A DNA stretch of 18,171 bases from DATCKG01 sp036562385 (GCA_036562385.1 DATCKG010000063.1:1-18171); one strand, 5' to 3'; numbered from the stretch's first letter, positions 7,522-15,993 are shown. Notes: generated by a model not told the origin, from the sequence alone. Made by a program: numbers and translations.

Positions 7522-9026
7522 CAACATGGCTTCCGCTCCTGCTGATTCTGATTCCGGCCCTGGGCGGCTGCCTGGAGTTTCTCACCGGCCGTCGGGTGGC
7601 TGACTCCGATGCGGCGGAAGCCGTCTATGGGGCCGGGCGCTGGGCCGTGATCTCCACCGCGCTCAGCCTGGTGCTGGCCCTGGTGGCCATCTTCATGCTT
7701 GGCAGCGGGTACGAGCTGGCCTGGCCTGGCGGCTTTTTGGCCGCCGACGGTCTGGGGCTGGCCGTGGCGACCATGGCCTCGCTCCTCGGCCTGATCGGCT
7801 TGGGCCAGGCCCGGCGTCATCTGGCAAGGGACGTGGCCGCCGGCCGGGCGGAGGCGGCGCGGCTGCCCATGCTCTTCGGGTGCAGCGCCCTCTTCGTGGC
7901 GGCGGTGAACTGGGCGGCCCTGAACGACCACGTGATCCTGCTGTACGTGGCGGTGGAACTGACCACCATCGTGACGATCCTGCCGGTTGCCTTCTACCGG
8001 CGGCGCACTTCCTGGGAGGCGGCCTATAAGTACGCGCTGCTGAACACCATCGGTCTGACGGCTGGCCTGCTGGGGCTGGCGATCCTGTACGGGGCCGCGG
8101 CGCCGGTGCTGGGAGGACAGGCTTTCAGCCTCACGGCGCTGGCGGCGGCCGGTGCGGAGCTGCCTTCGCGGGCGGCGGCACTGGCGGGGGCCCTGATCCT
8201 CTGCGGCTTCGGCACCAAGGCCGGTCTGGTGCCCATGCACGCCTGGCTGCCCGATGCGTATCAGGAGAGCCCCGGCGGATTCATCGCCCTCTTTGCCGGT
8301 GTGGGCACCAAGATTGCCCTGGTGGCCATGGCCCGGGCTCTGCCGCCTCTGATGGCCGCAGCGCCGTCCCTGGGGACGGCCCTCATGGTGGTGGCAGCCG
8401 TCAGCATGCTGGTGGGTATTCTCTTCGCCTTCGGATCGGATAACCTGCTGCGGATGCTGGGGTACTCCAGCGTCAGCCAGATGGGATACATCGCCCTGGG
8501 CCTTTCCCTGGGCACCGCGGCCGGCTACACGGCGGCCGGCTACCACATCGTGAGCCACGGCCTGCTCAAGGCCCTGCTGTTCCTGTGCGCATCGGAGGTC
8601 TGCCAGGCGGCGGGCACCGCCCGGATCTCGGCTTTGGGCGGGCAGCGCCATCCCCGGTGGACCGGACCCTTGTTCCTGCTGGGCGCCGTTGGCCTGGGCG
8701 GCGTTCCGCCGCTGCCGGCCTTCTGGAGCAAGTTCCAGATCTTTGCCGCCACCGCTCAGGCCGGCCATCCCTGGGCTGCAGGGGTGGCGGTGCTGACCAG
8801 CCTGCTGACCATCACCACGCTGGTCTGGGCGGGCGCCCGGATCTTCCTCAGCCATGCCGAGGAGGGCGGCGCGCACGGAACGGAGGAGGGCACGGCGTCT
8901 GCCGCACCGGCGCCCTGGCTGCTGGCGGCACTGGCGGTGGTGGTCTTTGTCGCCGGCCTTTTCCCCGGGTGGATGACGGAGCTTCTGGGCCGGTGCGGCC
9001 AGATCCTGATGGCCATGGGGGTGTAG
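7518..9026 (+). CDS. hyfF: hydrogenase-4 antiporter-like membrane subunit HyfF
   Basis: 502 residues, the third NuoL/M/N-type subunit of the complex (E. coli HyfF 526). Pump residues are Glu147 in YVAVELTTIVTILPVAF, Lys234 in GFGTKAGLVPMHAWLPDAY, Lys265 in GVGTKIALVAMA and a later lysine in SHGLLKALLFL. The HAWLPDAYQESPG loop is typical of the HyfF/HycQ group rather than HyfB. ATG 7518 overlaps the hyfE stop (ATGA) and is preceded by GAGGAGGTGA, one of the best ribosome binding sites in the window. Confidence 0.92.
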   Translation: MTTWLPLLLILIPALGGCLEFLTGRRVADSDAAEAVYGAGRWAVISTALSLVLALVAIFMLGSGYELAWPGGFLAADGLGLAVATMASLLGLIGLGQARRHLARDVAAGRAEAARLPMLFGCSALFVAAVNWAALNDHVILLYVAVELTTIVTILPVAFYRRRTSWEAAYKYALLNTIGLTAGLLGLAILYGAAAPVLGGQAFSLTALAAAGAELPSRAAALAGALILCGFGTKAGLVPMHAWLPDAYQESPGGFIALFAGVGTKIALVAMARALPPLMAAAPSLGTALMVVAAVSMLVGILFAFGSDNLLRMLGYSSVSQMGYIALGLSLGTAAGYTAAGYHIVSHGLLKALLFLCASEVCQAAGTARISALGGQRHPRWTGPLFLLGAVGLGGVPPLPAFWSKFQIFAATAQAGHPWAAGVAVLTSLLTITTLVWAGARIFLSHAEEGGAHGTEEGTASAAPAPWLLAALAVVVFVAGLFPGWMTELLGRCGQILMAMGV

Positions 9027-9031
9027 CGTGT

Positions 9032-9595
9032 ATGGCCCTGCATGATCTGCTCTCTCCGCTGATCAAGCGTGCTTTCAAGCGGTCGCTGTGGGTCTACCAC
9101 GCCAACGCAGGGTCCTGCAACGGCTGCGATATTGAAGAGGTTTGTGCCTTCACGCCGTTTTATGATGCCGAACGCTTTGGCCTGAAGTTGGTGGGGTCCC
9201 CCCGGCATGCGGATGTGCTGCTGGTGTCGGGCCCGGTGACCCGGCAGGCCAAGGAGCGGCTGCTCAGGCTGTACGATGCCATGGCCAAGCCCTGCGTGGT
9301 CATCGCGGTGGGTTCCTGCGCCACGGGCGGCGGCGTCTGGTATGATTCGTACGGTACCGAGGGCAACCTGAAAGAGATTCTGCCGGTGGACTACTTCATT
9401 CCGGGATGCCCGCCCCGGCCGGAGGCGATCCTCTACGGCATCGCCGTGGCCCTGGGGCTGGCGGACAGCAAGGTGGAGCCCACCGTCTACCAGGACGAGC
9501 CTTCGGAGGGGAATGCCCATGCCACAGCCGGAGGAGATCAGGCGGCTGCTGCGGCAGCGCCTGTCGGGTCGGCTGACCGTGGTGGGGATCGGTAA
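9032..9595 (+). CDS. hyfI: group 4 [NiFe]-hydrogenase small subunit HyfI/HycG (NuoB-like)
   Basis: 187-residue NuoB-like subunit holding the proximal 4Fe-4S cluster next to the Ni-Fe site of HyfG. The cysteines are in GSCNGCDIEE (Cys29, Cys32), VGSCATGGG (Cys96) and IPGCPPRPEAI (Cys126), with conserved spacing. It is shorter than E. coli HyfI/HycG (about 250), but the core is complete. The open frame runs far upstream inside hyfF; the ATG at 9032 is chosen because it lies 5 bases after the hyfF stop, has GGGGGTG about 9 bases upstream, and starts the family-like N-terminus (LLSPLIKRAFKRSLWVYHANAGSC). The last ~25 residues are an Ala/Gly-rich tail encoded in the overlap with hycI, and look like overlap-derived sequence rather than a conserved domain. 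Confidence 0.93.
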   Translation: MALHDLLSPLIKRAFKRSLWVYHANAGSCNGCDIEEVCAFTPFYDAERFGLKLVGSPRHADVLLVSGPVTRQAKERLLRLYDAMAKPCVVIAVGSCATGGGVWYDSYGTEGNLKEILPVDYFIPGCPPRPEAILYGIAVALGLADSKVEPTVYQDEPSEGNAHATAGGDQAAAAAAPVGSADRGGDR

Positions 9596-10046
9596 CGCCG
9601 GCCGGGGTGATGACCGAGCCGGCTTGCGGGTGGCCCGGCTGCTCCGGCGCCTTGCGGCGCCGGGTGGCCGGGGTCCTCTTTCACTGGCCGATGTGATTGA
9701 AGCGCATACTTCTCCTGAGACCTACGCAGGCGCCATCGCCGCCTCGGCGCCGGAGACGGTGCTGCTGGTGGACGCCGCGGACCTGGGCGCGTCCCCCGGC
9801 GCCGTGGATCTGGTGGAGGAGGCGGATTTGGAGGCGCGACCCGGCTGGGAGGTACACCGGCCTCCCCTGGCGCTCTTGATGCGGTACCTGGCCCTGCGTA
9901 CCGGCGCCCGGGTGCTGCTGCTGGCGATCCAGCCTGAGAACACAGCCTGGGGCGCGCCGATGTCGCCTGCGGTGCGGCAAAGCACCGGGGCCGTGGTCCG
10001 GGCGCTGCTGGCGGTGCTCAAGGAGGGGGACGGATGCACGAACTGA
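9519..10046 (+). CDS. hycI: hydrogenase maturation endopeptidase HycI
   Basis: 175-residue [NiFe]-hydrogenase maturation protease. It cleaves the C-terminal tail of the large subunit after nickel insertion. The nickel-sensing residues known from HycI are recognisable: Asp32 in GIGNAGRGDDRAG, Asp85 in VLLVDAADLGASPG and His113 in EVHRPPLALLMRYL. Its likely substrate is HyfG, which has a 15-residue extension. Of two in-frame ATGs (9513, 9519) the second is preferred because GGAGGGG (9505-9511) is 7 bases from it but only 1 base from the first. The gene overlaps hyfI by 77 bases, long for this operon, and overlaps hypA by 13. Confidence 0.9.
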   Translation: MPQPEEIRRLLRQRLSGRLTVVGIGNAGRGDDRAGLRVARLLRRLAAPGGRGPLSLADVIEAHTSPETYAGAIAASAPETVLLVDAADLGASPGAVDLVEEADLEARPGWEVHRPPLALLMRYLALRTGARVLLLAIQPENTAWGAPMSPAVRQSTGAVVRALLAVLKEGDGCTN

Positions 10047-10378
10047 GCCTTGCCCAGGCGATCATCGATCGGGTAAGCGAAGATGCCCGGCAGCGGGGAA
10101 TCCGCCAGGTCAGGCGGGTTACCCTACGAGTGGGGGAGTGGTCCGCTGTCCTCCCGGACTCGCTAAGCTTTGGATTTGAAGTACTTTCGCAGGCTGCAGG
10201 CGAACCCGTGGCCGGCGCCGAACTTGTCATTCTCAGGGTCCCGGCGGAAGGGGAATGTTCCGCGTGCGGCCACCGGTTCCCGGCGGGGGAGACCGGGCTC
10301 CGCTGTCCGACTTGCGGCGGGTCGGCCCGTCTGGTGGCCGGGGAAGAACTGGACATTGAATCCTACGAAGGGGAGTGA
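10034..10378 (+). CDS. hypA: hydrogenase nickel incorporation protein HypA
   Basis: 114 residues, the usual HypA length. The N-terminal MHELSLAQAI supplies the nickel ligand His2. The zinc site is formed by Cys75-x2-Cys78 (CSACGHRF) and Cys91-x2-Cys94 (CPTCGG). HypA delivers nickel to the large subunit precursor together with HypB. ATG 10034 has AAGGAGGGGG upstream, inside the end of hycI. The stop overlaps a possible hypB GTG start. Confidence 0.95.
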   Translation: MHELSLAQAIIDRVSEDARQRGIRQVRRVTLRVGEWSAVLPDSLSFGFEVLSQAAGEPVAGAELVILRVPAEGECSACGHRFPAGETGLRCPTCGGSARLVAGEELDIESYEGE

Positions 10379-10383
10379 ACCCG

Positions 10384-11037
10384 GTGGAGATCAAGGTCGT
10401 GGAGAGCATCCTGAAGGCAAACGACGCCGTGGCCAAGGCCAACCGGGTCCGGTTTGACGCGGCCGGCGTTTACGCGGTGAATTTGATCGGTTCCCCCGGC
10501 TCAGGTAAGACCGCCCTGGTGGAGCGGACGGTGGCCGCTTTGAAGGAGCGGCTGCGCCTGGCCTGCATCGAAGGTGATCCCTATACCACCCGGGATGCCC
10601 AGCGGGTGGCCGCTCTGGGCGTACCCACCGTACAGATCAACACCCGCGGCGGCTGTCACCTGGACGCTGCCCTGGTGGCGCAGGCCCTGGAGAACATGGA
10701 CCTTACGGGGACGGACCTGCTGCTGATCGAGAATGTGGGCAACCTGCTGTGCCCGTCCCAGTATGATCTGGGCGAACACGACACGGTGGTGGTCCTCTCC
10801 GTAACGGAAGGGGCTGACAAGCCGGAGAAGTACCCGGCGGCCTTTCAGCGGGCTTCGGCCGTCGTGATCAACAAGATCGACCTCCTTTCCTTCACAGATG
10901 TGGATCTGGACGAGGTGACCGCGGCGGTCCGCCGCTTCGGGCCAGATGCGGCGATTTTCCCGCTGTCCGCCCGCACCGGGGAAGGGATGGAGGCGTGGTG
11001 TACGTGGCTGACCGAGCGGATCGCAGCCAAAAAATAA
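10384..11037 (+). CDS. hypB: hydrogenase nickel incorporation GTPase HypB
   Basis: SIMIBI-class GTPase, 217 residues from the chosen start. Motifs: P-loop GSPGSGKT (about 36-43), GDPYTTRDAQRV, the Cys-His metal-site segment INTRGGCHLDAALV, IENVGNLLCPSQYDLGE with the conserved switch cysteine, and the base-recognition NKID motif (VVINKIDLLSF). There is no N-terminal CxxCGC motif and no histidine-rich nickel-storage stretch, so it looks like a minimal HypB. Two GTG starts are possible. The one at 10375 overlaps the hypA stop, but its Shine-Dalgarno would be adjacent; the GTG at 10384 is 8 bases after GGGGAG (10370-10375) and begins MEIKVVESILKAND as in other HypBs. Confidence 0.93.
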   Translation: MEIKVVESILKANDAVAKANRVRFDAAGVYAVNLIGSPGSGKTALVERTVAALKERLRLACIEGDPYTTRDAQRVAALGVPTVQINTRGGCHLDAALVAQALENMDLTGTDLLLIENVGNLLCPSQYDLGEHDTVVVLSVTEGADKPEKYPAAFQRASAVVINKIDLLSFTDVDLDEVTAAVRRFGPDAAIFPLSARTGEGMEAWCTWLTERIAAKK

Positions 11038-13313
11038 TCCGGCGGCGGCTGCAGGTGGAAGGCATTGTACAGGGGGTCGGGTTCCGACCCTTTGTCTATA
11101 ACCTGGCCGTTCGCCTGGGCCTGTCCGGATGGGTTTACAATTCGGAGCAGGGCGTGGTGATCGAGGTAGAAGGTCCCCCTGCTCAGGTGGAGGCGTTTCA
11201 GCGGACGGTGGCGGAGCATCCCCCGGCCCTGGCCACGGTAACCCGGGTGACTGGTACCGAGATTCCGCCCCAGGGAGAACAGGGATTTCGAATCCGGGCC
11301 TCGCAGCGGGGGCAGGAGCGGCGCACCACGGTGCCGGCGGATGCTGCTACCTGTGCGGACTGCCGGCGGGAACTGCTGGACCCGCACAACCGCCGCTACC
11401 GCTACCCCTTCACCAACTGCACCAACTGCGGTCCCCGTTTCACCATCATCCGGGATATTCCGTACGACCGTCCGTTCACCACCATGGCCGGCTTTCCCAT
11501 GTGTCCGGAGTGCCTCCGGGAGTACACTGACCCGGCCGATCGCCGCTTCCACGCACAGCCCAACGCCTGCCCGGTCTGCGGGCCGGCGGTGCAGGTGGTG
11601 ACCGCGGACGGGCAGCGGCTGGCCGGCCCGGACGACTGGCTGACCTATGCGGCCGGCCTGCTGCGGGCCGGAGCGATTCTGGCGGTGAAGGGCCTGGGCG
11701 GGTTTCACCTGGCCTGCGATGCCTGCAACCAGGAGGCGGTGCAGCGGCTGCGGACCCGCAAGCACCGGGAGCACCGGCCCTTCGCCCTGATGGCCCGGGA
11801 CCTGGAGACCATCCGGAAGGTCTGCGTACTCACCCCTGAGGAGGAGGCGGTGCTGCAGTCGCCGGCGGCTCCCATCGTGCTGCTGCAGCGCCTGGAGCAG
11901 CCCGCACTGCCGGTGGCTCCGGCGGTGGCTCCTGGCCTGGACACCATCGGCATCATGCTGCCCTACACGCCCCTGCACATTCTGCTGCTGCAGGAGGGGC
12001 CGCCCCTGGTGGTGATGACCAGTGGCAACCCCAGCGGGCTGCCGCTGTGTACGCAGGAGGAGGAAGCCTTTCGGGAACTGAAAGATATTGCGGACGCCTT
12101 TGTGATTCACAACCGGCCCATCCACGTGCCCTGCGACGACTCGGTGCTGCAGGTGGTGGACGGCGAGACTGCGTTCATCCGCCGCTCCCGGGGCTACGTG
12201 CCCCGCTCGGTGACGGTGCCGGACACCGGTTCACCGGTGGCGGTGCTGGGGGTGGGCGGCGACCTGAAGAATACCTTCTGCCTCCTGGAGGGGAGCCGGG
12301 CGGTCTTCAGCCAGCACCTGGGGGATCTGGGTTACCAGGAAGGGCAGGAAAACTACCTGCGGGCCCTGGACCATTTGCAGCGGCTGACGGAGATCCGGCC
12401 CACGGTGGTGGCCCATGACATGCACCCCGGGTACCATTCGGTCCGGCTGGCCCGGCAGCTTCCGGCCGAACTGCGGGTGCCGGTGCAGCATCATCACGCC
12501 CATCTTGCCAGCTGCATGGCGGAGAACGGCCTGACGGAGGAGGCCATCGGTCTGATCCTGGACGGTACCGGGTATGGCCTGGACGGAGCCATCTGGGGCT
12601 TTGAAGTGCTGGCAGGGGGGTATGACGGGTTTCGCCGGATCGCCCACCTGGCCTACAGCCCGCTGCCCGGCAGCGAGGCCGCCATTCGCCGTCCCTTGAT
12701 GACGGCCGCCGGCATGATTTGGCGCCATGTGGGAGCGGAGGGGCTGCGGCGGCTGGCCGCACTGCACCCGGACCACGGGCAGGAGATTACGGTAGCTCAT
12801 CGGCTGCTGGAAGCGGGCTTCAACTGCCCGCCGGCCGGGACCGCAGGGCGGCTCTTCGACGCCGTTTCGGCCCTGTTGGGTATTTGCCGGCTGCAGACCT
12901 ACGAAGGACAGGCCGCGATGGAACTGGGGGCGGCTGCTCCCCGGGAGGTGGGCAAGCCCTACCCGTTCACCCTCAAAGACGGCGTCATCGACCCCGGCCC
13001 GCTGCTGGACGGGCTGCTGGCGGACCGGGCCGCGGGGCGGGATCCCGCGGAACTGGCGGGCCGGTTTCTGGCCACCGTGCTCTCCATGCTGGTGGCAGCG
13101 GCCCGGCAGGCCCGGGAGGAGACCGGCCTGACGGCGGTCTGCCTCAGCGGCGGGACGTTTCACAGTGCATGGCTGCGGCACGCAGCCATCGACCGGCTGA
13201 CAGCCGAAGGGTTTCGGGTCTACCGACATCATCAGTTGCCGACCGGCGACGGGGGGATTGCCCTGGGCCAGGCGATGGTGGCACGAAGGAGGTGGCAGCA
13301 ATCATGTGTCTAG
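11004..13313 (+). CDS. hypF: carbamoyltransferase HypF
   Basis: 769 residues, full length for HypF, which converts carbamoyl phosphate to the HypE thiocarboxamide that becomes the CN ligands of the active-site iron. Domains in order: acylphosphatase-like (about 13-100, VEGIVQGVGFRPFVYNLA), two zinc fingers made of four CxxC pairs (CADC, CTNC, CPEC, CPVC, about 110-195), a YrdC-like nucleotide-binding domain (about 200-395, with KGLGGFHLACDA and MTSGNPSG), and a Kae1-like domain (about 410-769, with VQHHHAHLASCMAEN and LSGGTFHSAWL). It overlaps hypB. GTG codons at 10995, 10998 and 11004 are all possible; with GGAGG ending at 10993, 11004 has the most usual spacing. Start confidence is low, identity high. 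Confidence 0.94.
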   Translation: MADRADRSQKIIRRRLQVEGIVQGVGFRPFVYNLAVRLGLSGWVYNSEQGVVIEVEGPPAQVEAFQRTVAEHPPALATVTRVTGTEIPPQGEQGFRIRASQRGQERRTTVPADAATCADCRRELLDPHNRRYRYPFTNCTNCGPRFTIIRDIPYDRPFTTMAGFPMCPECLREYTDPADRRFHAQPNACPVCGPAVQVVTADGQRLAGPDDWLTYAAGLLRAGAILAVKGLGGFHLACDACNQEAVQRLRTRKHREHRPFALMARDLETIRKVCVLTPEEEAVLQSPAAPIVLLQRLEQPALPVAPAVAPGLDTIGIMLPYTPLHILLLQEGPPLVVMTSGNPSGLPLCTQEEEAFRELKDIADAFVIHNRPIHVPCDDSVLQVVDGETAFIRRSRGYVPRSVTVPDTGSPVAVLGVGGDLKNTFCLLEGSRAVFSQHLGDLGYQEGQENYLRALDHLQRLTEIRPTVVAHDMHPGYHSVRLARQLPAELRVPVQHHHAHLASCMAENGLTEEAIGLILDGTGYGLDGAIWGFEVLAGGYDGFRRIAHLAYSPLPGSEAAIRRPLMTAAGMIWRHVGAEGLRRLAALHPDHGQEITVAHRLLEAGFNCPPAGTAGRLFDAVSALLGICRLQTYEGQAAMELGAAAPREVGKPYPFTLKDGVIDPGPLLDGLLADRAAGRDPAELAGRFLATVLSMLVAAARQAREETGLTAVCLSGGTFHSAWLRHAAIDRLTAEGFRVYRHHQLPTGDGGIALGQAMVARRRWQQSCV

Positions 13314-13525
13314 CCGTTCCCGCACAGGTTCTGTCCGTCGATGGCTCCAAGGCCCAGGTGGACATCCAGGGCAATCGCCGGGAGGTGGACGTGACCCTGG
13401 TGAATGTACAGCCTGGCGACTGGGTGCTGATCCACGCCGGCATCGCCATTCAGGTACTGGACAAGGAGCAGGCGGAAGCCACCGTGGCTGCCTATCGGGA
13501 ACTAAGAGAGGCTCTTGGAATATAG
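13304..13525 (+). CDS. hypC: hydrogenase assembly chaperone HypC
   Basis: 73-residue HypC/HybG-family chaperone. It starts with the signature MCLAVPAQVL, where Cys2 holds the Fe(CN)2CO group and contacts HypD and the large-subunit precursor. The small beta-barrel pattern continues (VDVTLVNVQPGDWVLIHAGIAIQVLD) and ends in a short helix. ATG 13304 lies inside the last codons of hypF, with AAGGAGGTGG about 9 bases upstream. With only one hydrogenase visible here, it presumably serves HyfG. Confidence 0.95.
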   Translation: MCLAVPAQVLSVDGSKAQVDIQGNRREVDVTLVNVQPGDWVLIHAGIAIQVLDKEQAEATVAAYRELREALGI

Positions 13526-13550
13526 ACGCGTGCAACTGAGGTGATGACCA

Positions 13551-14669
13551 GTGGCGGACGCCCTCATGCCCGCAGAGAAAGGAAAACTGGTGCGGCAGTA
13601 CGTGGAGCGGATCCGGCAGCGGGCAGCCGGGGGCGGGCGCCCTCTGCGGCTCATGGAGTTCTGCGGCACCCACACCACGGCAATCTCCCGCAGCGGCCTC
13701 AGGAGCCTGCTGGCCGGGACGGTGGAACTGGTGAGCGGCCCGGGCTGCCCGGTCTGCGTCACGTCGGACTGGGAGATCGACCGGATGCTGGCCTACAGTG
13801 ACGTCCCGGGTGTGATTCTGACCACCTACGGCGATCTCATGCGGGTGCCCGGCTCCCATTCCAGCCTGGCGGAGCGCCGGAGCGAGGGGACCGACATCCG
13901 GGTGGTTTACTCGCCGCTGGACGCGGTGGCGATGGCCGAGGCGGAGCCGGACCGGCCGGTGATCTTCCTGGGGGTGGGCTTTGAGACCACAGCGCCGGCC
14001 ACGGCCCTGGCCATTCGGGAAGCGGACCGGCGGAAGCTGACGAACTTCTTTGTCCACAGCGCGCACAAGGCCACGGTGCCGGCCATCCGGGCCCTGCTGG
14101 GCCAGGGAGGCGCCCGGCTGGACGGGCTGCTGTGCCCGGGCCACGTCAGCACGGTGATCGGGTCGGAAGCCTTCCGCTTCCTGCCGGAAGAGTTCGGCCT
14201 GCCAGCCGCGGTGGGCGGGTTTGAACCGTTGGACCTGGTGGTGGCTCTGGATTATTTGGTGGAGGCCGCACTGGGGCTCCGGCCGGTGGGGCTTTACAAT
14301 GGGTACAGCCGGTGGGTGCGGCCCGAAGGCAATGAGCGGGCCCTGGCCCTGCTGCGGGAGACGTTTGAGCTTCGGGAAGCCCAGTGGCGGGGGCTGGGGA
14401 CGATCCCCGAGAGCGGCATGGGGCTGCGCGGGGAGTATCGCCGGTTTGACGCGGAGGTGGCCTTTCCGGCCACCGTGCCGCAGCCGGTTCCTCGGAAGGG
14501 CTGCCGCTGCGGCGATGTGCTGCGGGGAGAACTGATTCCTTCCCAGTGCCCGCTGTTCAGTAAGGTCTGCACGCCGAGCCGTCCCTACGGCCCGTGCATG
14601 GTTTCCGGGGAAGGCGCCTGCGCCGCGTTCTACCGGTACGGCGGCGAGGAGGCGCCGGTGGAGGTGTAA
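13551..14669 (+). CDS. hypD: hydrogenase Fe-ligand assembly protein HypD
   Basis: 372 residues. HypD is the iron-sulfur scaffold on which the Fe(CN)2CO unit is assembled with HypC and HypE. Conserved segments: MEFCGTHTTAISRSGLRSLL (Cys38), SGPGCPVCVT (Cys66, Cys69), GVGFETTAPA, CPGHVSTVIG and the C-terminal cysteine-rich region with Cys318, Cys320, Cys333, Cys340, Cys349 and Cys357 (ligands of the 4Fe-4S cluster lie here). The GTG start at 13551 is supported by GAGGTGAT about 5 bases upstream, 25 bases after the hypC stop. Confidence 0.95.
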   Translation: MADALMPAEKGKLVRQYVERIRQRAAGGGRPLRLMEFCGTHTTAISRSGLRSLLAGTVELVSGPGCPVCVTSDWEIDRMLAYSDVPGVILTTYGDLMRVPGSHSSLAERRSEGTDIRVVYSPLDAVAMAEAEPDRPVIFLGVGFETTAPATALAIREADRRKLTNFFVHSAHKATVPAIRALLGQGGARLDGLLCPGHVSTVIGSEAFRFLPEEFGLPAAVGGFEPLDLVVALDYLVEAALGLRPVGLYNGYSRWVRPEGNERALALLRETFELREAQWRGLGTIPESGMGLRGEYRRFDAEVAFPATVPQPVPRKGCRCGDVLRGELIPSQCPLFSKVCTPSRPYGPCMVSGEGACAAFYRYGGEEAPVEV

Positions 14670-14672
14670 CCG

Positions 14673-15686
14673 TTGCAGGGAGATCGGATTACCCTGGCCC
14701 ACGGTGACGGGGGCCGGGCGACGCACCAACTGATCCACGAACTGTTTCAGCCGCTGCTCAGAAATCCCGGTCTGGAGCGGGCGGAAGACAGCACCGTGCT
14801 GCCCTGGCCGGAGGCCGGCGGGCGTGTGGCGGTTACCACCGACACCTTCGTGGTTCACCCGATCTTCTTTCCCGGCGGGGACCTGGGCCGGCTTGCCGTC
14901 TGCGGTACCGTCAACGACCTGGCCGTGGCCGGGGCCAAGCCCCTGTGGCTGACGGCGGGCTTTGTCCTGGAAGAAGGCTATCCCCTGGCGGATCTGCGGC
15001 GGCTGGTCGCTTCCATGGCGGAGGCCGCCCGGCAGGCAGGGGTCTGGGTGGTGGCTGGAGATACCAAGGTGGTGGGCCGCGGGCAGGTGGACGGCTGTTT
15101 CATCAACACCGCTGGCGTGGGGCTGGTGCCTCCGGGGCGGGAGATGGGTGCCCAGGCCATCCGGCCCGGACACGTGATCCTGATCAGCGGCGGCATCGCG
15201 GAACACGGCGTGGCGGTGCTCTCCGCTCGGGCCGGGCTGTCCTTTGAAACCCCGGTGGTCAGCGACGTGGCCCCTCTCAACGGGCTTGCGACTGCCGTCC
15301 TGGACGCGGCACCGGGCATCGCCTGCATGCGGGATCCTACCCGGGGCGGGCTGGCCACTGCCCTGGCGGATCTGGCCGCGGCCAGCGGGTGCGACATGGT
15401 GGTGGAGGAGGAGGCCATCCCGATCCAGCCGGCTGTGATGGGTGCGTGCGAGATGCTGGGCGTGGATCCACTCTACTTGGCCTGCGAAGGCAGGGCACTG
15501 GTCTTCTGCCCCGAGGAGGAGGCCGAGGCCGCTTTGGCGGCCATGCGGGCGCGCCCGGAAGGGGCCGGCGCCCGGATCATCGGCCGGGTCACTGGACCAG
15601 GGGGACGGGCTTTCCTGCGGACCCTGGCCGGCGGCACCCGCCGTCTGGAGATGCTGGAGGGAGAGAATCTCCCGCGGATTTGTTAG
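14673..15686 (+). CDS. hypE: carbamoyl-dehydratase HypE
   Basis: 337 residues, AIR synthase/PurM-like ATPase fold. HypE dehydrates the carbamoyl group received from HypF on its C-terminal cysteine to a thiocyanate. The protein ends in the diagnostic PRIC. The N-terminus ITLAHGDGGRATHQLI and segments VTTDTFVVHPIFFPGGD, VCGTVNDLAVAGAKP and MRDPTRGGLATALAD match the family's ATP and metal sites. The TTG start at 14673 is supported by GGAGGTG (14660-14666) six bases upstream, overlapping the end of hypD; no closer ATG or GTG gives the conserved N-terminus. It is the last gene of the cluster. Confidence 0.95.
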   Translation: MQGDRITLAHGDGGRATHQLIHELFQPLLRNPGLERAEDSTVLPWPEAGGRVAVTTDTFVVHPIFFPGGDLGRLAVCGTVNDLAVAGAKPLWLTAGFVLEEGYPLADLRRLVASMAEAARQAGVWVVAGDTKVVGRGQVDGCFINTAGVGLVPPGREMGAQAIRPGHVILISGGIAEHGVAVLSARAGLSFETPVVSDVAPLNGLATAVLDAAPGIACMRDPTRGGLATALADLAAASGCDMVVEEEAIPIQPAVMGACEMLGVDPLYLACEGRALVFCPEEEAEAALAAMRARPEGAGARIIGRVTGPGGRAFLRTLAGGTRRLEMLEGENLPRIC

Positions 15687-15717
15687 CCATCGTGTTGAAG
15701 GAAGAAGACAGGGCGAC

Positions 15718-15741
15718 GTCCGCGGGGGCGGCACCCTTTTT
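15718..15741 (+). terminator. possible weak terminator after hypE
   Basis: GTCCGC (15718-15723) can pair with GCGG-c-AC (15728-15734, one bulged C) around a GGGG loop, followed by CCTTTTT (15735-15741). It is 31 bases after the hypE stop. The stem is short, so read-through into the repeat array is likely; the array hairpins themselves may help end transcription. Confidence 0.4.
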
Positions 15742-15768
15742 GCTATCCCGGGCTATGAACGGCGAAAC

Positions 15769-15993
15769 CCGCGGCCGCGCTTCCATCGGCCACACCTCAA
15801 CACGGCCAGTTGGCGCACACAGGAGGCCGATGGAAGGAAGCGGCCGCCTTCGTTCGCCGTCGTGCAGCGATTCGGGCCCGAGGCCCTACCCGGGAAGACA
15901 GCCTGCGAGGGGCCGTCCGGGCCACGAAGTGGCCATCGGACGGCCCCCGGCCCGAGGGCCCGAATCGATCGTGCCCGCCCACGAAGGCGGATG
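15769..15993 (+). repeat. structured repeat unit A (225 bp)
   Basis: First of two tandem, nearly identical units. Hairpin 1 pairs 15771-15791 with 15825-15847: a 12-bp inner and an 8-bp outer stem separated by a 1x3 internal loop, with a 33-base loop. Hairpin 2 pairs 15868-15879 with 15956-15967 (12 bp, perfect). Inside it lies a second stem, 15909-15919 with 15937-15947 (11 bp), topped by 15920-15925 with 15929-15934 around a GAA triloop. Smaller pairings are 15969-15973 with 15980-15984 and 15852-15858 with 15986-15992. Each arm of hairpin 1 carries the palindrome GCGGCCGC. No coding function is supported. It could be a structured RNA, a REP/BIME-like element or a bidirectional transcription barrier. 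Confidence 0.85.
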
